Shown one piece after another: positions 51,980 to 61,456 of a stretch of 64,000 nucleotides of DNA. Source of the stretch: Tamlana carrageenivorans (GTDB lineage Bacteria > Bacteroidota > Bacteroidia > Flavobacteriales > Flavobacteriaceae); contig NZ_CP025938.1 in assembly GCF_002893765.1 (NCBI RefSeq), positions 3,181,501 to 3,245,500 on the forward strand, given 5' to 3'. How positions within the stretch are numbered: position 1 is the first letter of the stretch; every line of letters begins with the position of its first letter. The notes beneath the pieces are model-generated. The model saw nothing but the letters and a program-made list of their open reading frames with translations, made no database searches and was not told the DNA's origin. Both the position numbers and the translations under genes were made by a program.

Positions 51980-53333
51980 GAGTTTATCCAAAATTTTGTG
52001 TTTTTGAAAAATAATTTCAAAATTCATAGGTTAAAATAATATAGATTATAACCTGTTTGGAAAACAAATATACAATTGATTGTAAATTTGGCCCCATTTA
52101 AATCGTGTTTTCTTCCATTTTTTGCTGATGCTTTGAGCTGCTAAATATATGGATTTCAGTGCTGCATCATCATGAGGGAAGACTTTTTTGTTGCGTGTAT
52201 ATTTTCTTAAACTGGCATTAAAACTCTCAATGATATTGGTAGTATATATAAGTTTTCTAATCTCTTTTGGGTAGTTTAAAAACGCGGTCAAATTATCCCA
52301 ATTGTTTTCCCAAGACTGTACGGCAGAGAGGTATTTATCTTCCCAATTTTGTTTAAAGACTTCGAAAGCCTCTAAAGCGAATTTCTCATTATCGGCTTGA
52401 TAAATAGCTTTAATATCGACCATTATTGATTTACGGTCCTTATAGCTCACATATTTTAAAGAGTTTCTAATTTGATGTACGATACATATTTGACGTATAC
52501 TACCTGGAAAAATAGCTTCTACAGCTTTATCTAATCCAGAGAGGTTATCCGAACACAGAAAGAAGATATCTTTTACGCCTCTAGAGCGCAGATCGTCTAA
52601 AATGGACATCCAAGCAGCTGCCTTTTCTGTCTCCACAATACTCATGCTCAAAATATCTTGTTGCCCTTCGGTATTCACCCCTAAAACTATCATACAGGCT
52701 TTAGATATTACCTTGCCTTCTTGACGTATTTTATAATGAATAGCATCTATCCAGACAATGGGATATACGTCTTCTAAAGGTCTATTCTGCCATTGTTTGA
52801 TGTCTTCCAATAATTGATTGGTGATAATGGATACCTGTGATGTGGAATACTGCACTCCATAGGTACTTTCAATAAAATCAATAATATCGCTATTGCTCAT
52901 ACCTTTGGCGTAAAGCAGTTGAATACAATCTTCTAATTCTTGACTAATCGATTGATGTTTGGGGACAATAACAGGCTCAAAGCTCGCTTGACGATCTCTG
53001 GGGATTTTGATGCGTTGTTCGCCGTTATGAGTCTTGATAGTTTTCTCTGAGAAACCATTGCGCTGGTTGTTCTCAATTACAGAACCTCCTTTTTGAAACC
53101 CTAAGTGGGCAGTCATTTCTGCTTTTAAAAGTGATTCAATACCACGTTTAAGCAACTGTTCCTTGACCTGGTCAAAGTCCTCCTTGTTGCTGATTTTGCC
53201 GATCAAGGCGTCTAATTGTTTTTCTAAGTCTGAGTTCATAAAATAAAAATTTAAAAGTAAATTTTTTGCCTATGAATTTCAAAATCATTTTTAAACTAAC
53301 TAACAGCAAAAACACAAAATAGTTTACAGTCCC
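51980..53333 (-). mobile_element. IS256 family element type a, copy 1
   Basis: 1354 bp, same as copy 2 at 61715-63068. Ends GAGTTTATCC at the left and CAGTCCC at the right; the inner ATTTTGTGTTTTTG is shared by both termini. No matching target duplication here: its right end abuts a truncated IS256-b element, indicating deletion. Confidence 0.9.
52046..53239 (-). CDS. IS256 family transposase (type a)
   Basis: 397 aa, identical to the copy at 61809. Core: PIVWIDAIHYKIRQEGKV (D), KDIFFLCSDNLSGLDKAVEA (D) and TTNIIESFNASLRKYTRNKK (E). N-terminal helical part and the GMSNSDIIDFIESTYG region. Intact. Confidence 0.95.
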   Translation of the reverse strand: MNSDLEKQLDALIGKISNKEDFDQVKEQLLKRGIESLLKAEMTAHLGFQKGGSVIENNQRNGFSEKTIKTHNGEQRIKIPRDRQASFEPVIVPKHQSISQELEDCIQLLYAKGMSNSDIIDFIESTYGVQYSTSQVSIITNQLLEDIKQWQNRPLEDVYPIVWIDAIHYKIRQEGKVISKACMIVLGVNTEGQQDILSMSIVETEKAAAWMSILDDLRSRGVKDIFFLCSDNLSGLDKAVEAIFPGSIRQICIVHQIRNSLKYVSYKDRKSIMVDIKAIYQADNEKFALEAFEVFKQNWEDKYLSAVQSWENNWDNLTAFLNYPKEIRKLIYTTNIIESFNASLRKYTRNKKVFPHDDAALKSIYLAAQSISKKWKKTRFKWGQIYNQLYICFPNRL

Positions 53334-53337
53334 CAGG

Positions 53338-54480
53338 AGCGAACTAACCTCTTTTCTAAAATCCATCCAAAAGCGAGGTATTGAAAAGATGCTAGAAGGA
53401 GAACTTGACGCTCATTTAGACTATGAGAAACATCAGCAATCCAATAATAGCAATACCCGTAACGGCTATGGATCTAAAAGGATAAAAACAGCTTTAGGAG
53501 AGACTAATATTAAAGTTCCCAGAGACCGAGAAGCTTCTTTTAACCCTATGCTGGTTCCTAAACGCACAAACATGGTTGACGGCATAGAAAACGTCATTAT
53601 CAGCCTTTATGCCAAGGGTATGAGTAATTCTGATATTGAAGAGCAAATCCGAGAAGTTTACGATTTTGATGTATCTACATCTACCATATCACGTATCACA
53701 GATAAAGTTACCAATGATATTATTGCTTGGCAAAACAGACCCCTGGAGCCCGTATATTTAATTACTTGGATGGATGGTATTGTATTTAAGGTTCGGGAGA
53801 ACTCTAAAGTCATTAACAAAACCATGTACATCGCCGTAGGACTCCGTAGAGATGGTAAAAAGGAAGTCTTAGGACTTTGGCTGGGTAAGAATGAATCGGC
53901 AGCCTTTTGGATGAGTGTACTAACCGATATGAAAGCCAGAGGCGTTCAGGATTTGCTTATCACGGCCACAGATAATCTTAACGGTTTCACCGACACCATT
54001 AAAAATGTTTTTCCTGAATCTAAAACCCAAATTTGCGTGGTACATCAGATTCGTAACGCTTGTCGCTATGTTGTTTGGAAAGACAAGAAGGAATTTACAA
54101 AAGACATGAAAAATATCTATGATGCACCCACCAAAAACGCAGCAAAAGCTGCTCTAGAGGACTTTGCTTAGAAATGGGAACACAAGTACTCTTATGCTAT
54201 TAAAAGCTGGAGAGAAAACTGGGATGAGCTTACTGCTTTTTATGAATTTCCTGTTGAAATTAGAAAAATCATTTACACTACCAACCTTATTGAAAACCTT
54301 AATGGAAAAATCAGAAAGTACACTAAAAACAAGCTCTCATTCCCAACAGATGAGGCTGTTATGAAGTCCACTTTTTTAGCCCTTAGAGAGGCTACCAAAA
54401 AATGGTCGATGCCTATTAGGAACTGGGGCATTATTTTAAACCAGTTTTTAACTATATTTGAAAAAAGGGTTCAACTTTAA
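53338..54480 (+). pseudogene. IS256 family transposase (type b), truncated and amber-mutated
   Basis: The first ~30 codons are lost where the type-a element inserted. The frame reads KRGIEKMLEGELDAHLDYEK onward to CTTAG at 54169-54171, where the intact copy has CAG (Gln). A second frame-matched part continues to 54480, through TTNLIENLNGKIRKYTKNKL. So it is doubly defective. One substitution (Thr for Ala in EFTKDM) separates it from the intact copy. Confidence 0.92.
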
Positions 54481-54554
54481 AAAAGCTAAACCCTCGATTT
54501 ATAACTTACACACTTTACGGGATAGTGTCCTAATAAATTTGGTACTATTTTATA

Positions 54555-55388
54555 CTAAGCAGCTTTGTTAATAAATCCTTTTAATTGTAATTCTTTTTCA
54601 AGAGGCGTCATGTATCCTAAACTAGAATGTAATCTTTGAGTGTTATACCAGTTTAAATATTGATCAATAGATTTGTATAATTGATTATAAGACGTATACT
54701 TAAATCTGTTAATCCACTCATATTTAATGGTTTTAAAAAAACTTTCAGCTACAGCATTATCCCAGCAATTTCCCTTTCTACTCATGCTTTGTATCACTTT
54801 TTGATTAAAAAAGAACATATTTGTGATTCTGTTGGATGCATATTGCACACCCCTGTCGGAATGAAAAATACACTGCTGGTTTATCACTCTGTTTCTTCTA
54901 GCATCAACCCAGGCCTTTAAAACCGTATTCTCAGTAGTCATATCTTCACTTAAAGACCAGCCTATTATTTTTCTATCAGCCAAATCCATTATCGTGGTTA
55001 AATAGTTCCATTGTTGATTAACTCTTATATACGTAATGTCAGAGACTAATTTGTAGCCTAAAGAAAAACTGGTAAAATCCCTGTCTAATTCATTTTTAGC
55101 TGTTTTTAGAGAATGATTTGAATCCGTAGTTACCACAAATTTTTTATTCAATACACTTCTTAGTCCCATTTCTTTCATAAGTAACCCCACATATGAACGG
55201 GAATAAAAAAGCTTTTCTCGTTCAAGTTGTTTTTGAATTCGATAGCTACCATAAATCTGTTTACTATTGTCAAATATAGCTTCGATTCTGTCTTTTAAAA
55301 ATGATTTAGAGGAATTAACCTTTAAGGTGTCTTTGGTTTTAAGCCAATGGTAATAAGCATTTTTACTAACCTTCATGCATTTGCACAT
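54555..55388 (-). CDS. IS3 family transposase OrfB
   Basis: 277 aa from the Met at 55388; the frame is open further upstream to meet orfA. HTH_21 region (EAIFDNSKQIYGSYRIQKQL) and the rve core: LVSDITYIRVNQQWNYLTTI (D), CIFHSDRGVQYASNRI (D) and KGNCWDNAVAESFFKTIKYE (E). Expressed together with orfA, presumably by -1 frameshift. Intact. Confidence 0.93.
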   Translation of the reverse strand: MCKCMKVSKNAYYHWLKTKDTLKVNSSKSFLKDRIEAIFDNSKQIYGSYRIQKQLEREKLFYSRSYVGLLMKEMGLRSVLNKKFVVTTDSNHSLKTAKNELDRDFTSFSLGYKLVSDITYIRVNQQWNYLTTIMDLADRKIIGWSLSEDMTTENTVLKAWVDARRNRVINQQCIFHSDRGVQYASNRITNMFFFNQKVIQSMSRKGNCWDNAVAESFFKTIKYEWINRFKYTSYNQLYKSIDQYLNWYNTQRLHSSLGYMTPLEKELQLKGFINKAA

Positions 55389-55435
55389 CTTTTCGACAGG
55401 ATAAGTATTTTTGTTTGATAAAATGAAGTTATACC

Positions 55436-55717
55436 TTATCTGTCGCTCTTGGAAAAGATGCTCACCGCCTTTTTTAAGATGTCACGTTCCATTTTAACAT
55501 CTCTTAATTCCTTTTTTAATGCTATAAGTTCTTGATGTTCTTTGGATTTAGGTTCATTTTTAGAAAAATCTCCTCCTTTTAAATCATACTCTTGTTTCCA
55601 TCTATTAATAACACTTGTATGAACTCCATATTCTTCACTCAGTTGTTTTGTTCGTATACCAGATTTTGATAAATCTAATATCATCGATTTAAACTCGTTG
55701 TCATATTTTTTTCCCAT
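55436..55717 (-). CDS. IS3 family OrfA (helix-turn-helix)
   Basis: 93 aa. HTH motif GIRTKQLSEEYGVHTSVINR and a leucine zipper-like helix (HQELIALKKELRDVKMERDI). The orfB frame is open from -1 relative to its end, as in IS3 OrfAB fusions; I could not pick a slippery site with confidence. Binds the terminal repeats. Confidence 0.88.
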   Translation of the reverse strand: MGKKYDNEFKSMILDLSKSGIRTKQLSEEYGVHTSVINRWKQEYDLKGGDFSKNEPKSKEHQELIALKKELRDVKMERDILKKAVSIFSKSDR

Positions 55718-55770
55718 AATTCAAATATAGTTTATACTCTATATAAAACCGTCACAACAAAGGTAGACAC

Positions 55771-56476
55771 TTCACATAGAGTTTACGTGGCTTTAGATCT
55801 TCCTTTAAGACGCAAAGTAAAGAAACGTTTACCTTCAAGAGTAAAAGAACCATTAGATGTTCCAAATGAACGTAATCATACATGGAGTATAGATTTTGTG
55901 ACAGATGTACTAGATAATAAAAGACGTTTTCGAGCATTTAATATTATTGATGATTACAATAGAGAAGCTCTACATATAGAAATTGACTATTCCTTGACCA
56001 GTAATCGCATCGTTTGGGTGCTTAATCATTTAATCAATAAGAAAGGTAAACCAAAAAAAATACGTATGGATAACGGTCCGGAATTTATTGCACATATAAC
56101 TGGTGATTGGAGCAAGATGAAGGAAATAGAGTTTAAATATATCCAGCCCGGAAAACCAACTCAAAATGCTTTTATAGAACGCTTCAATGGTTCATACCGA
56201 AGAGATGTTCTTGATAAATTTATATTTGAGAATCTCGATCAAGTAAGAGAACAAACAAAAATATGGATAGATGACTATAACAACGACAGGCCACATGATG
56301 CTCTAGGAAAAATAGCGCCCATAAAATATGCAGAGAAACAGGATGTCGCTGCCGCTAGGCTCATTTAAAATAAACTGACTTTAAAAAAATCAAATGAATA
56401 AAAAGTCAGTCTATTTTAAACGTAAAAAAATTATATATTTGGATTAACTAACGGTTCGAAAAAGGGGAAGCCTACA
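55771..56476 (+). mobile_element. IS3 family element (alpha), left-truncated
   Basis: The right end contains the 19-bp hairpin motif (one mismatch here) and terminates in CCTACA at 56476. The left part is gone, replaced by IS3-beta. Solo copies of its right end occur at 38448 and 60098. Confidence 0.85.
55787..56368 (+). pseudogene. IS3 family transposase OrfB (alpha), N-terminally truncated
   Basis: About 193 codons of the C-terminal rve part remain: HTWSIDFVTDVLDNKRRFRA (D), IRMDNGPEFIAHITG (D), NAFIERFNGSYRRDVLDKFI (E), and DYNNDRPHDALG. The HTH half and orfA are missing. Confidence 0.9.
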
Positions 56477-56862
56477 GGATGGTTTTCTAGGTCAAAGAAA
56501 TCTTCGTTTTTTAAGTGGCCTAAAAGTTTCGCATTACCTTCGTCTTCCGCAGGGATGTCAACTACTACAATAGAGTTCATGTCGATAAAAATGTTACCAC
56601 CAGAAATATGGCCTTGTTGGCTTACTAAAGTACCTTGAGCAATAGAAATGGTTCCAAAGTGCTCACCTGTTGGTTTGGTGCCTTTCCATGTCATAGTAGA
56701 GGCTACTGGATCAACATTAAATGTTACACCCTCGGTATTGTTATGGGTTTCTTCAATAGCCGTTTCAGGAGCTGTTTCAGCTTCCTTAGCTTTGTCTTTA
56801 CATGATGTAAATGCCGCCGATAAAGCGATTAATAGAACAAATGCAGATAAATTCTTCTTCAT
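56477..56862 (-). pseudogene. YceI family lipoprotein, truncated by IS3-alpha
   Basis: Starts at 56862 with a lipoprotein signal (LSAFVLLIALSAAFTSCKD). The YceI fold follows (FNVDPVASTMTWKGTKPTGE, GTISIAQGTLVSQQGHISGG) to DFFDLENHPVG, where it enters the IS3 end. Roughly 100 C-terminal residues of the lipocalin-like polyisoprenoid-binding domain are lost. A longer frame begins at 56931 but the signal sequence fixes the start. Confidence 0.9.
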
Positions 56863-56959
56863 TATATAATGTTTTTTGGGTTTTAAGTCACAAAAGTAAT
56901 CAAAGTTTACTTCAAAAAAATTTAATGACATTATGACATTATTACAATATTGGCAGTAC

Positions 56960-56976
56960 TTTTGCCAACTTAAAAT
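56960..56976 (+). promoter_or_regulatory. Promoter -7 element for grpE-dnaJ
   Basis: TACTTTTG matches TAnnTTTG about 30 bp before the grpE start. A CIRCE or other heat-shock operator was not seen. Confidence 0.4.
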
Positions 56977-57002
56977 TTAGTATGTCAAAACGTGAATTTA
57001 CG

Positions 57003-57578
57003 ATGAGTAAAAAGGATAAAAACAACGATATAGAAAGTGAACAAGTAGACGGGGTTCAAAACGAAACCGTTGAAGTAGAAGATCAAGTTTCTGAAGATCA
57101 GCCTGTAGAAGATACAGAAGAAGAAACTGTAGAAGAAAAGCTTGAAGCAGAATTAAAACAAGAGAAAGAAAAGTTTTTGCGTTTATTTGCTGAATTTGAA
57201 AACTATAAGCGAAGAACTTCTAAGGAGCGTATCGAGTTGTTTTCTACAGCAAGTGAAGGTGTTATGAAAACTTTACTGCCTGTTTTAGATGATTTTGAGC
57301 GTGCTTTAAGTCATATTGAAGACGATAAAGAGGCTGAAGAATTGCGTAAAGGTGTATTGTTAATTTATCAGAAATTAGTGAACACTTTAGGTCAAAAAGG
57401 CTTAAAGGTTATGGAAGTTGAAAAAGGCGATGTGTTTAATGCCGATACGCATGAAGCAATTACACAAATACCTGCACCAAACGACGATTTAAAAGGAAAA
57501 ATTATTGATATAGTTGAAAAAGGATACCTATTAGGTGAGAAAATTATCCGTTTTCCAAAAGTAGTTATTGGGCAATAA
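57003..57578 (+). CDS. grpE: GrpE nucleotide exchange factor
   Basis: About 191 aa from the Met at 57003; a GTATG start at 56982 would add seven residues. An acidic N-terminal tail (VEVEDQVSEDQPVEDTEEET) and a long helix (LKQEKEKFLRLFAEFENYKR) precede the beta domain (VEKGDVFNADTHEAITQIPA ... EKGYLLGEKIIRFPKVVIGQ). It releases ADP from DnaK. dnaJ follows 8 bp later, so they are one operon. Confidence 0.95.
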   Translation: MSKKDKNNDIESEQVDGVQNETVEVEDQVSEDQPVEDTEEETVEEKLEAELKQEKEKFLRLFAEFENYKRRTSKERIELFSTASEGVMKTLLPVLDDFERALSHIEDDKEAEELRKGVLLIYQKLVNTLGQKGLKVMEVEKGDVFNADTHEAITQIPAPNDDLKGKIIDIVEKGYLLGEKIIRFPKVVIGQ

Positions 57579-57586
57579 AATAAAAT

Positions 57587-58708
57587 ATGGCTAAAAGAGA
57601 TTTTTACGAAATATTAGGAGTTAGTAAAGGGGCGTCTGCTGCTGAAATTAAAAAAGCTTATAGAAAAAAAGCGATTGAATTTCACCCAGATAAAAACCCT
57701 GATGATAAGGAAGCTGAAGCAAAATTTAAAGAAGCAGCCGAAGCATACGAAATTTTAAGCGACGAGAATAAAAAAGCACGTTACGACCAGTACGGTCATC
57801 AAGCCTTTGAGAATGGCGGTGGCGGCTTTGGTGGTGGCGGAATGAATATGGATGACATATTCAGTCAGTTTGGAGATATTTTCGGAGGCGGAGGTTTTGG
57901 TGGCGGCTTTGGTGGCGGCTTCGGAGGTGGCGGTCAACGTCGTACTAAAGGTAGCAATCTGCGTATTCGTGTGAAGCTAACTTTAGAAGAAGTAGCTAAT
58001 GGTGTAGAGAAAAAAGTTAAAGTAAAACGTAAAATTCAAGCACCAGGTACCACCTATAAAACTTGTACTACTTGTCAAGGTAGCGGACAAGTAACTAGAA
58101 TTGCAAATACCATTTTAGGGCGTATGCAAACTTCGGCACCATGTAATGTTTGTGGTGGAGCAGGACAAACGATCGATAAAAAACCTAGCGATGCCGATGC
58201 ACAAGGTTTAAAAGTTTCAGAAGAAACAGTTTCTATTAAAATTCCTGCTGGAGTTGTAGACGGTATGCAACTTAAAGTTTCAGGAAAAGGAAACGAAGCA
58301 CCAGGTAATGGCATTTCGGGCGATTTAATTGTGGTTATTGAAGAAGAACAACATGATCGATTAAAGCGTGAAGGTGATAATTTACACTACGATTTGTATG
58401 TAAGTTTCCCAGACGCCGTGTTAGGAACCTCTAAAGAAATAGATACCGTTACAGGAAAAGTGCGTATAAAAATAGAAGCAGGTACGCAATCTGGAAAAAT
58501 TTTACGCTTACGCGGAAAAGGAATTCCGAGTATAAACGGTTACGGTAAAGGTGACTTGTTGGTACATGTTAATGTTTGGACACCGAAAACATTAAATAAA
58601 CAACAAAAAGACTTTTTTGAAGCTATGCAGGATGATGAACATTTTGATCCTAAACCAGAGAGTTCAGATAAGTCTTTCTTTGAAAAAGTAAAAGATATGT
58701 TTTCGTAA
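57587..58708 (+). CDS. dnaJ: Chaperone DnaJ
   Basis: 373 aa. J domain with the HPD triad (KAIEFHPDKNPDD), glycine-rich region (residues ~78-120), a cysteine-rich domain, and a C-terminal substrate-binding domain (PAGVVDGMQLKVSGKGNEAP). Only two CxxCxGxG motifs are present (KTCTTCQGSG and CNVCGGAG) where E. coli DnaJ has four; I recall that flavobacterial DnaJ is commonly like this. Co-chaperone of DnaK, in an operon with grpE. Terminator follows. Confidence 0.95.
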   Translation: MAKRDFYEILGVSKGASAAEIKKAYRKKAIEFHPDKNPDDKEAEAKFKEAAEAYEILSDENKKARYDQYGHQAFENGGGGFGGGGMNMDDIFSQFGDIFGGGGFGGGFGGGFGGGGQRRTKGSNLRIRVKLTLEEVANGVEKKVKVKRKIQAPGTTYKTCTTCQGSGQVTRIANTILGRMQTSAPCNVCGGAGQTIDKKPSDADAQGLKVSEETVSIKIPAGVVDGMQLKVSGKGNEAPGNGISGDLIVVIEEEQHDRLKREGDNLHYDLYVSFPDAVLGTSKEIDTVTGKVRIKIEAGTQSGKILRLRGKGIPSINGYGKGDLLVHVNVWTPKTLNKQQKDFFEAMQDDEHFDPKPESSDKSFFEKVKDMFS

Positions 58709-58727
58709 TAAAACTTTAAAATATTGA

Positions 58728-58756
58728 GAAATCCGCTTAAAAGGCGGATTTTTTTG
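58728..58756 (+). terminator. Rho-independent terminator after dnaJ
   Basis: AATCCGC pairs with GCGGATT around a TTAAAAG loop, followed by seven T (58749-58755). Ends the grpE-dnaJ operon. Confidence 0.85.
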
Positions 58757-58765
58757 TCAATAAAA

Positions 58766-60094
58766 GACACTATCCCGAAAAGTGTGTAAGTTATAAATCG
58801 AGGGTTTAGCTTTTTTAAAGTTGAACCCTTTTTTCAAATATAGTTAAAAACTGGTTTAAAATAATGCCCCAGTTCCTAATAGGCATCGACCATTTTTTGG
58901 TAGCCTCTCTAAGGGCTAAAAAAGTGGACTTCATAACAGCCTCATCTGTTGGGAATGAGAGCTTGTTTTTAGTGTACTTTCTGATTTTTCCATTAAGGTT
59001 TTCAATAAGGTTGGTAGTGTAAATGATTTTTCTAATTTCAACAGGAAATTCATAAAAAGCAGTAAGCTCATCCCAGTTTTCTCTCCAGCTTTTAATAGCA
59101 TAAGAGTACTTGTGTTCCCATTTCTGAGCAAAGTCCTCTAGAGCAGCTTTTGCTGCGTTTTTGGTGGGTGCATCATAGATATTCTTCATGTCTTTTGCAA
59201 ATTCCTTCTTGTCTTTCCAAACAACATAGCGACAAGCGTTACGAATCTGATGTACCACGCAAATTTGGGTTTTAGATTCAGGAAAAACATTTTTAATGGT
59301 GTCGGTGAAACCGTTAAGATTATCTGTGGCCGTGATAAGCAAATCCTGAACGCCTCTGGCTTTCATATCGGTTAGTACACTCATCCAAAAGGCTGCCGAT
59401 TCATTCTTACCCAGCCAAAGTCCTAAGACTTCCTTTTTACCATCTCTACGGAGTCCTACGGCGATGTACATGGTTTTGTTAATGACTTTAGAGTTCTCCC
59501 GAACCTTAAATACAATACCATCCATCCAAGTAATTAAATATACGGGCTCCAGGGGTCTGTTTTGCCAAGCAATAATATCATTGGTAACTTTATCTGTGAT
59601 ACGTGATATGGTAGATGTAGATACATCAAAATCGTAAACTTCTCGGATTTGCTCTTCAATATCAGAATTACTCATACCCTTGGCATAAAGGCTGATAATG
59701 ACGTTTTCTATGCCGTCAACCATGTTTGTGCGTTTAGGAACCAGCATAGGGTTAAAAGAAGCTTCTCGGTCTCTGGGAACTTTAATATTAGTCTCTCCTA
59801 AAGCTGTTTTTATCCTTTTAGATCCATAGCCGTTACGGGTATTGCTATTATTGGATTGCTGATGTTTCTCATAGTCTAAATGAGCGTCAAGTTCTCCTTC
59901 TAGCATCTTTTCAATACCTCGCTTTTGGATGGATTTTAGAAAGGAGGTTAGTTCGTCTCCTGTTTTGAACTGTTTTAAAAAATCGTCGTTTAGAAAATCT
60001 TCTTTCTTCATAAGTGTGTAAATTTTAAAATTAAACAAAAAATATCGAGGGTTGCAACCCTCGATATTTTTTGTTTACACACTTTATGAGATAC
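58766..60094 (-). mobile_element. IS256 family element type b, complete copy
   Basis: About 1.33 kb with ends GACACTATCCCGAAAAG and, inverted, GTATCTCATAAAGTGTG. No duplication of flanking bases. Its right side abuts an IS3-alpha solo end. Confidence 0.85.
58815..60011 (-). CDS. IS256 family transposase (type b), intact
   Basis: About 398 aa from the Met at 60011 (MKKEDFLNDDFLKQFKTGD); a longer frame to 60038 passes the likely promoter. Core: LITWMDGIVFKVRENSKV (D), LLITATDNLNGFTDTIKNVF (D) and TTNLIENLNGKIRKYTKNKL (E). Shows the intact CAG codon where the copy at 53338 has TAG. Confidence 0.94.
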   Translation of the reverse strand: MKKEDFLNDDFLKQFKTGDELTSFLKSIQKRGIEKMLEGELDAHLDYEKHQQSNNSNTRNGYGSKRIKTALGETNIKVPRDREASFNPMLVPKRTNMVDGIENVIISLYAKGMSNSDIEEQIREVYDFDVSTSTISRITDKVTNDIIAWQNRPLEPVYLITWMDGIVFKVRENSKVINKTMYIAVGLRRDGKKEVLGLWLGKNESAAFWMSVLTDMKARGVQDLLITATDNLNGFTDTIKNVFPESKTQICVVHQIRNACRYVVWKDKKEFAKDMKNIYDAPTKNAAKAALEDFAQKWEHKYSYAIKSWRENWDELTAFYEFPVEIRKIIYTTNLIENLNGKIRKYTKNKLSFPTDEAVMKSTFLALREATKKWSMPIRNWGIILNQFLTIFEKRVQL

Positions 60095-60097
60095 TGC

Positions 60098-60224
60098 CGC
60101 CGCTAGGCTCATTTAAAATAAACTGACTTTAAAAAAATTAAATGAATAAAAAGTCAGTCTATTTTAAACGTAAAAAAATTATATATTTGGATTAACTAAC
60201 GGTTCGAAAAAGGGGAAGCCTACA
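60098..60224 (+). mobile_element. IS3-alpha solo right end
   Basis: About 127 bp almost identical to the right end at 56350-56476, including the hairpin, ending CCTACA at 60224. Joined to an IS30 fragment without transposase. Confidence 0.85.
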
Positions 60225-60422
60225 TTCTGCTGAGTATTTATCTCTATCTGTTTGCACCCATTTATTAACTTCTCTTGTAACCGTAGATCGAGCTCTGTTA
60301 ATGGTTATAGCGATGTATGATTTATTCTTTTTTTCAGTTAAAAGAGTCTCAATCTGTATTCTTTCTTTAAGGGTAAGTCTACCTGTTTTTTTTCGTACCA
60401 TAATTACAAATCTATTAATTTA
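60225..60422 (-). pseudogene. IS30 fragment, split by IS982
   Basis: Contains only the N-terminal ~60 codons of the IS30 transposase (MVRKKTGRLTLKERIQIETL). Its outer end is separated by the IS982 copy and resumes at 61408-61434 (GATTTGTTGCGTTAAG). Remnant. Confidence 0.9.
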
Positions 60423-61400
60423 ACCCGTTGTGCATTATGATTTAAAAGAAAAAAGTTGTTCATCTTACTGAAAATCAGTAAATTGATTTAACTACAAATC
60501 ATTAATAATGAACAACTTGAGTGCAAATTACGAAAGAATATTGGAAGTATTAAGAAAAATATCGAAAGAACAACTTTTAAGTTATCAAAGACGACAACCA
60601 AAGCTTAGTGATTTAGAACTTATCAGTTTGAGTCTTACTGCCGAATTTATGGGAATAGATAGTGAAAATGACCTTTTTAGAAAACTTCCAGATTCCCTAT
60701 TATCAAAAATAGAGAGAAGTGTCTACAATAGAAGAAGACGAAAACTAGTTAATAAGCTCAACAGTATCAGGTTAAGCTTAGCTTCCCATTTTAATGAATT
60801 TGAAGATTATTTTGTAGTAGATAGTATGCCTTTAGAAGTTTGTAAATTATCACGCAGTTCTCGTTCAAAGATTTGTAAAGAAAACACTTATGCATTTCCA
60901 GATAAAGGTTATTGTGCAGCTCAAAGTTCTAATTATTACGGTTATAAACTGCACGCTGTTTGTTCTGTAAATGGTGTCTTTCAAAGTATCGATTTGAGTC
61001 CAGCATCTGTACACGATATTAATTATCTTAAAGATATTAAGATGCAAATAAGCGATTGTACATTAATTGGTGATAAAGGCTATTTATCAACAGAAATACA
61101 GCTTAACTTGTTTGAAACCTGTAATATAACGCTAAATACACCTATGAGAAGCAATCAAAAAAATTACAAAGTACAGCCTTATGTATTTAGAAAAAAGAGG
61201 AAAAGGATAGAAACATTATTTTCACAACTTTGTGACCAATTTATGATAAGACACAATTATGCTAAAACTTTTGAAGGTTTTAAAACAAGAATCGTAGCTA
61301 AGATAACTGCTTTAACAACTATTCAGTATATCAATAAGTTTATTTTTGGGAGAAACATTAATAATATTAAAATTAGCATTATTTAAAATGCACAACGGGT
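60423..61400 (+). mobile_element. IS982 family insertion sequence, copy 2
   Basis: 978 bp with the same 14-bp terminal repeats. Flanked by the 7-bp duplication TAATTTA (60416-60422 and 61401-61407), inside an IS30 terminus. So the IS30 fragment came first, then IS982. Confidence 0.95.
60508..61386 (+). CDS. IS982 family transposase
   Basis: 292 aa; same DDE blocks as at 14178 (VVDSMPLEVCKL, TLIGDKGYLS, KRIETLFSQLCDQF). A few substitutions from that copy (Arg after CKLS, His in MIRHNYAK, Ser in KISII). Intact. Confidence 0.95.
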   Translation: MNNLSANYERILEVLRKISKEQLLSYQRRQPKLSDLELISLSLTAEFMGIDSENDLFRKLPDSLLSKIERSVYNRRRRKLVNKLNSIRLSLASHFNEFEDYFVVDSMPLEVCKLSRSSRSKICKENTYAFPDKGYCAAQSSNYYGYKLHAVCSVNGVFQSIDLSPASVHDINYLKDIKMQISDCTLIGDKGYLSTEIQLNLFETCNITLNTPMRSNQKNYKVQPYVFRKKRKRIETLFSQLCDQFMIRHNYAKTFEGFKTRIVAKITALTTIQYINKFIFGRNINNIKISII

Positions 61401-61456
61401 TAATTTAGATTTGTTGCGTTAAGTTCTTGAATACGGATGGTTATTCTCGTATTGGT

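Larger units (their letters stand above)
54525..55770 (-). mobile_element. IS3 family element (beta)
   Basis: About 1246 bp with orfA and orfB and imperfect termini TAGTGTCCTAAT and AAGTGTCTACC. Inserted at the end of the IS256-b copy and beside the truncated IS3-alpha element. Confidence 0.85.

Noticed and set aside
55787..56368. Complete transposase starting at GTG 55787
   Set aside because: The frame is open upstream and lacks the HTH part; it is truncated by IS3-beta.
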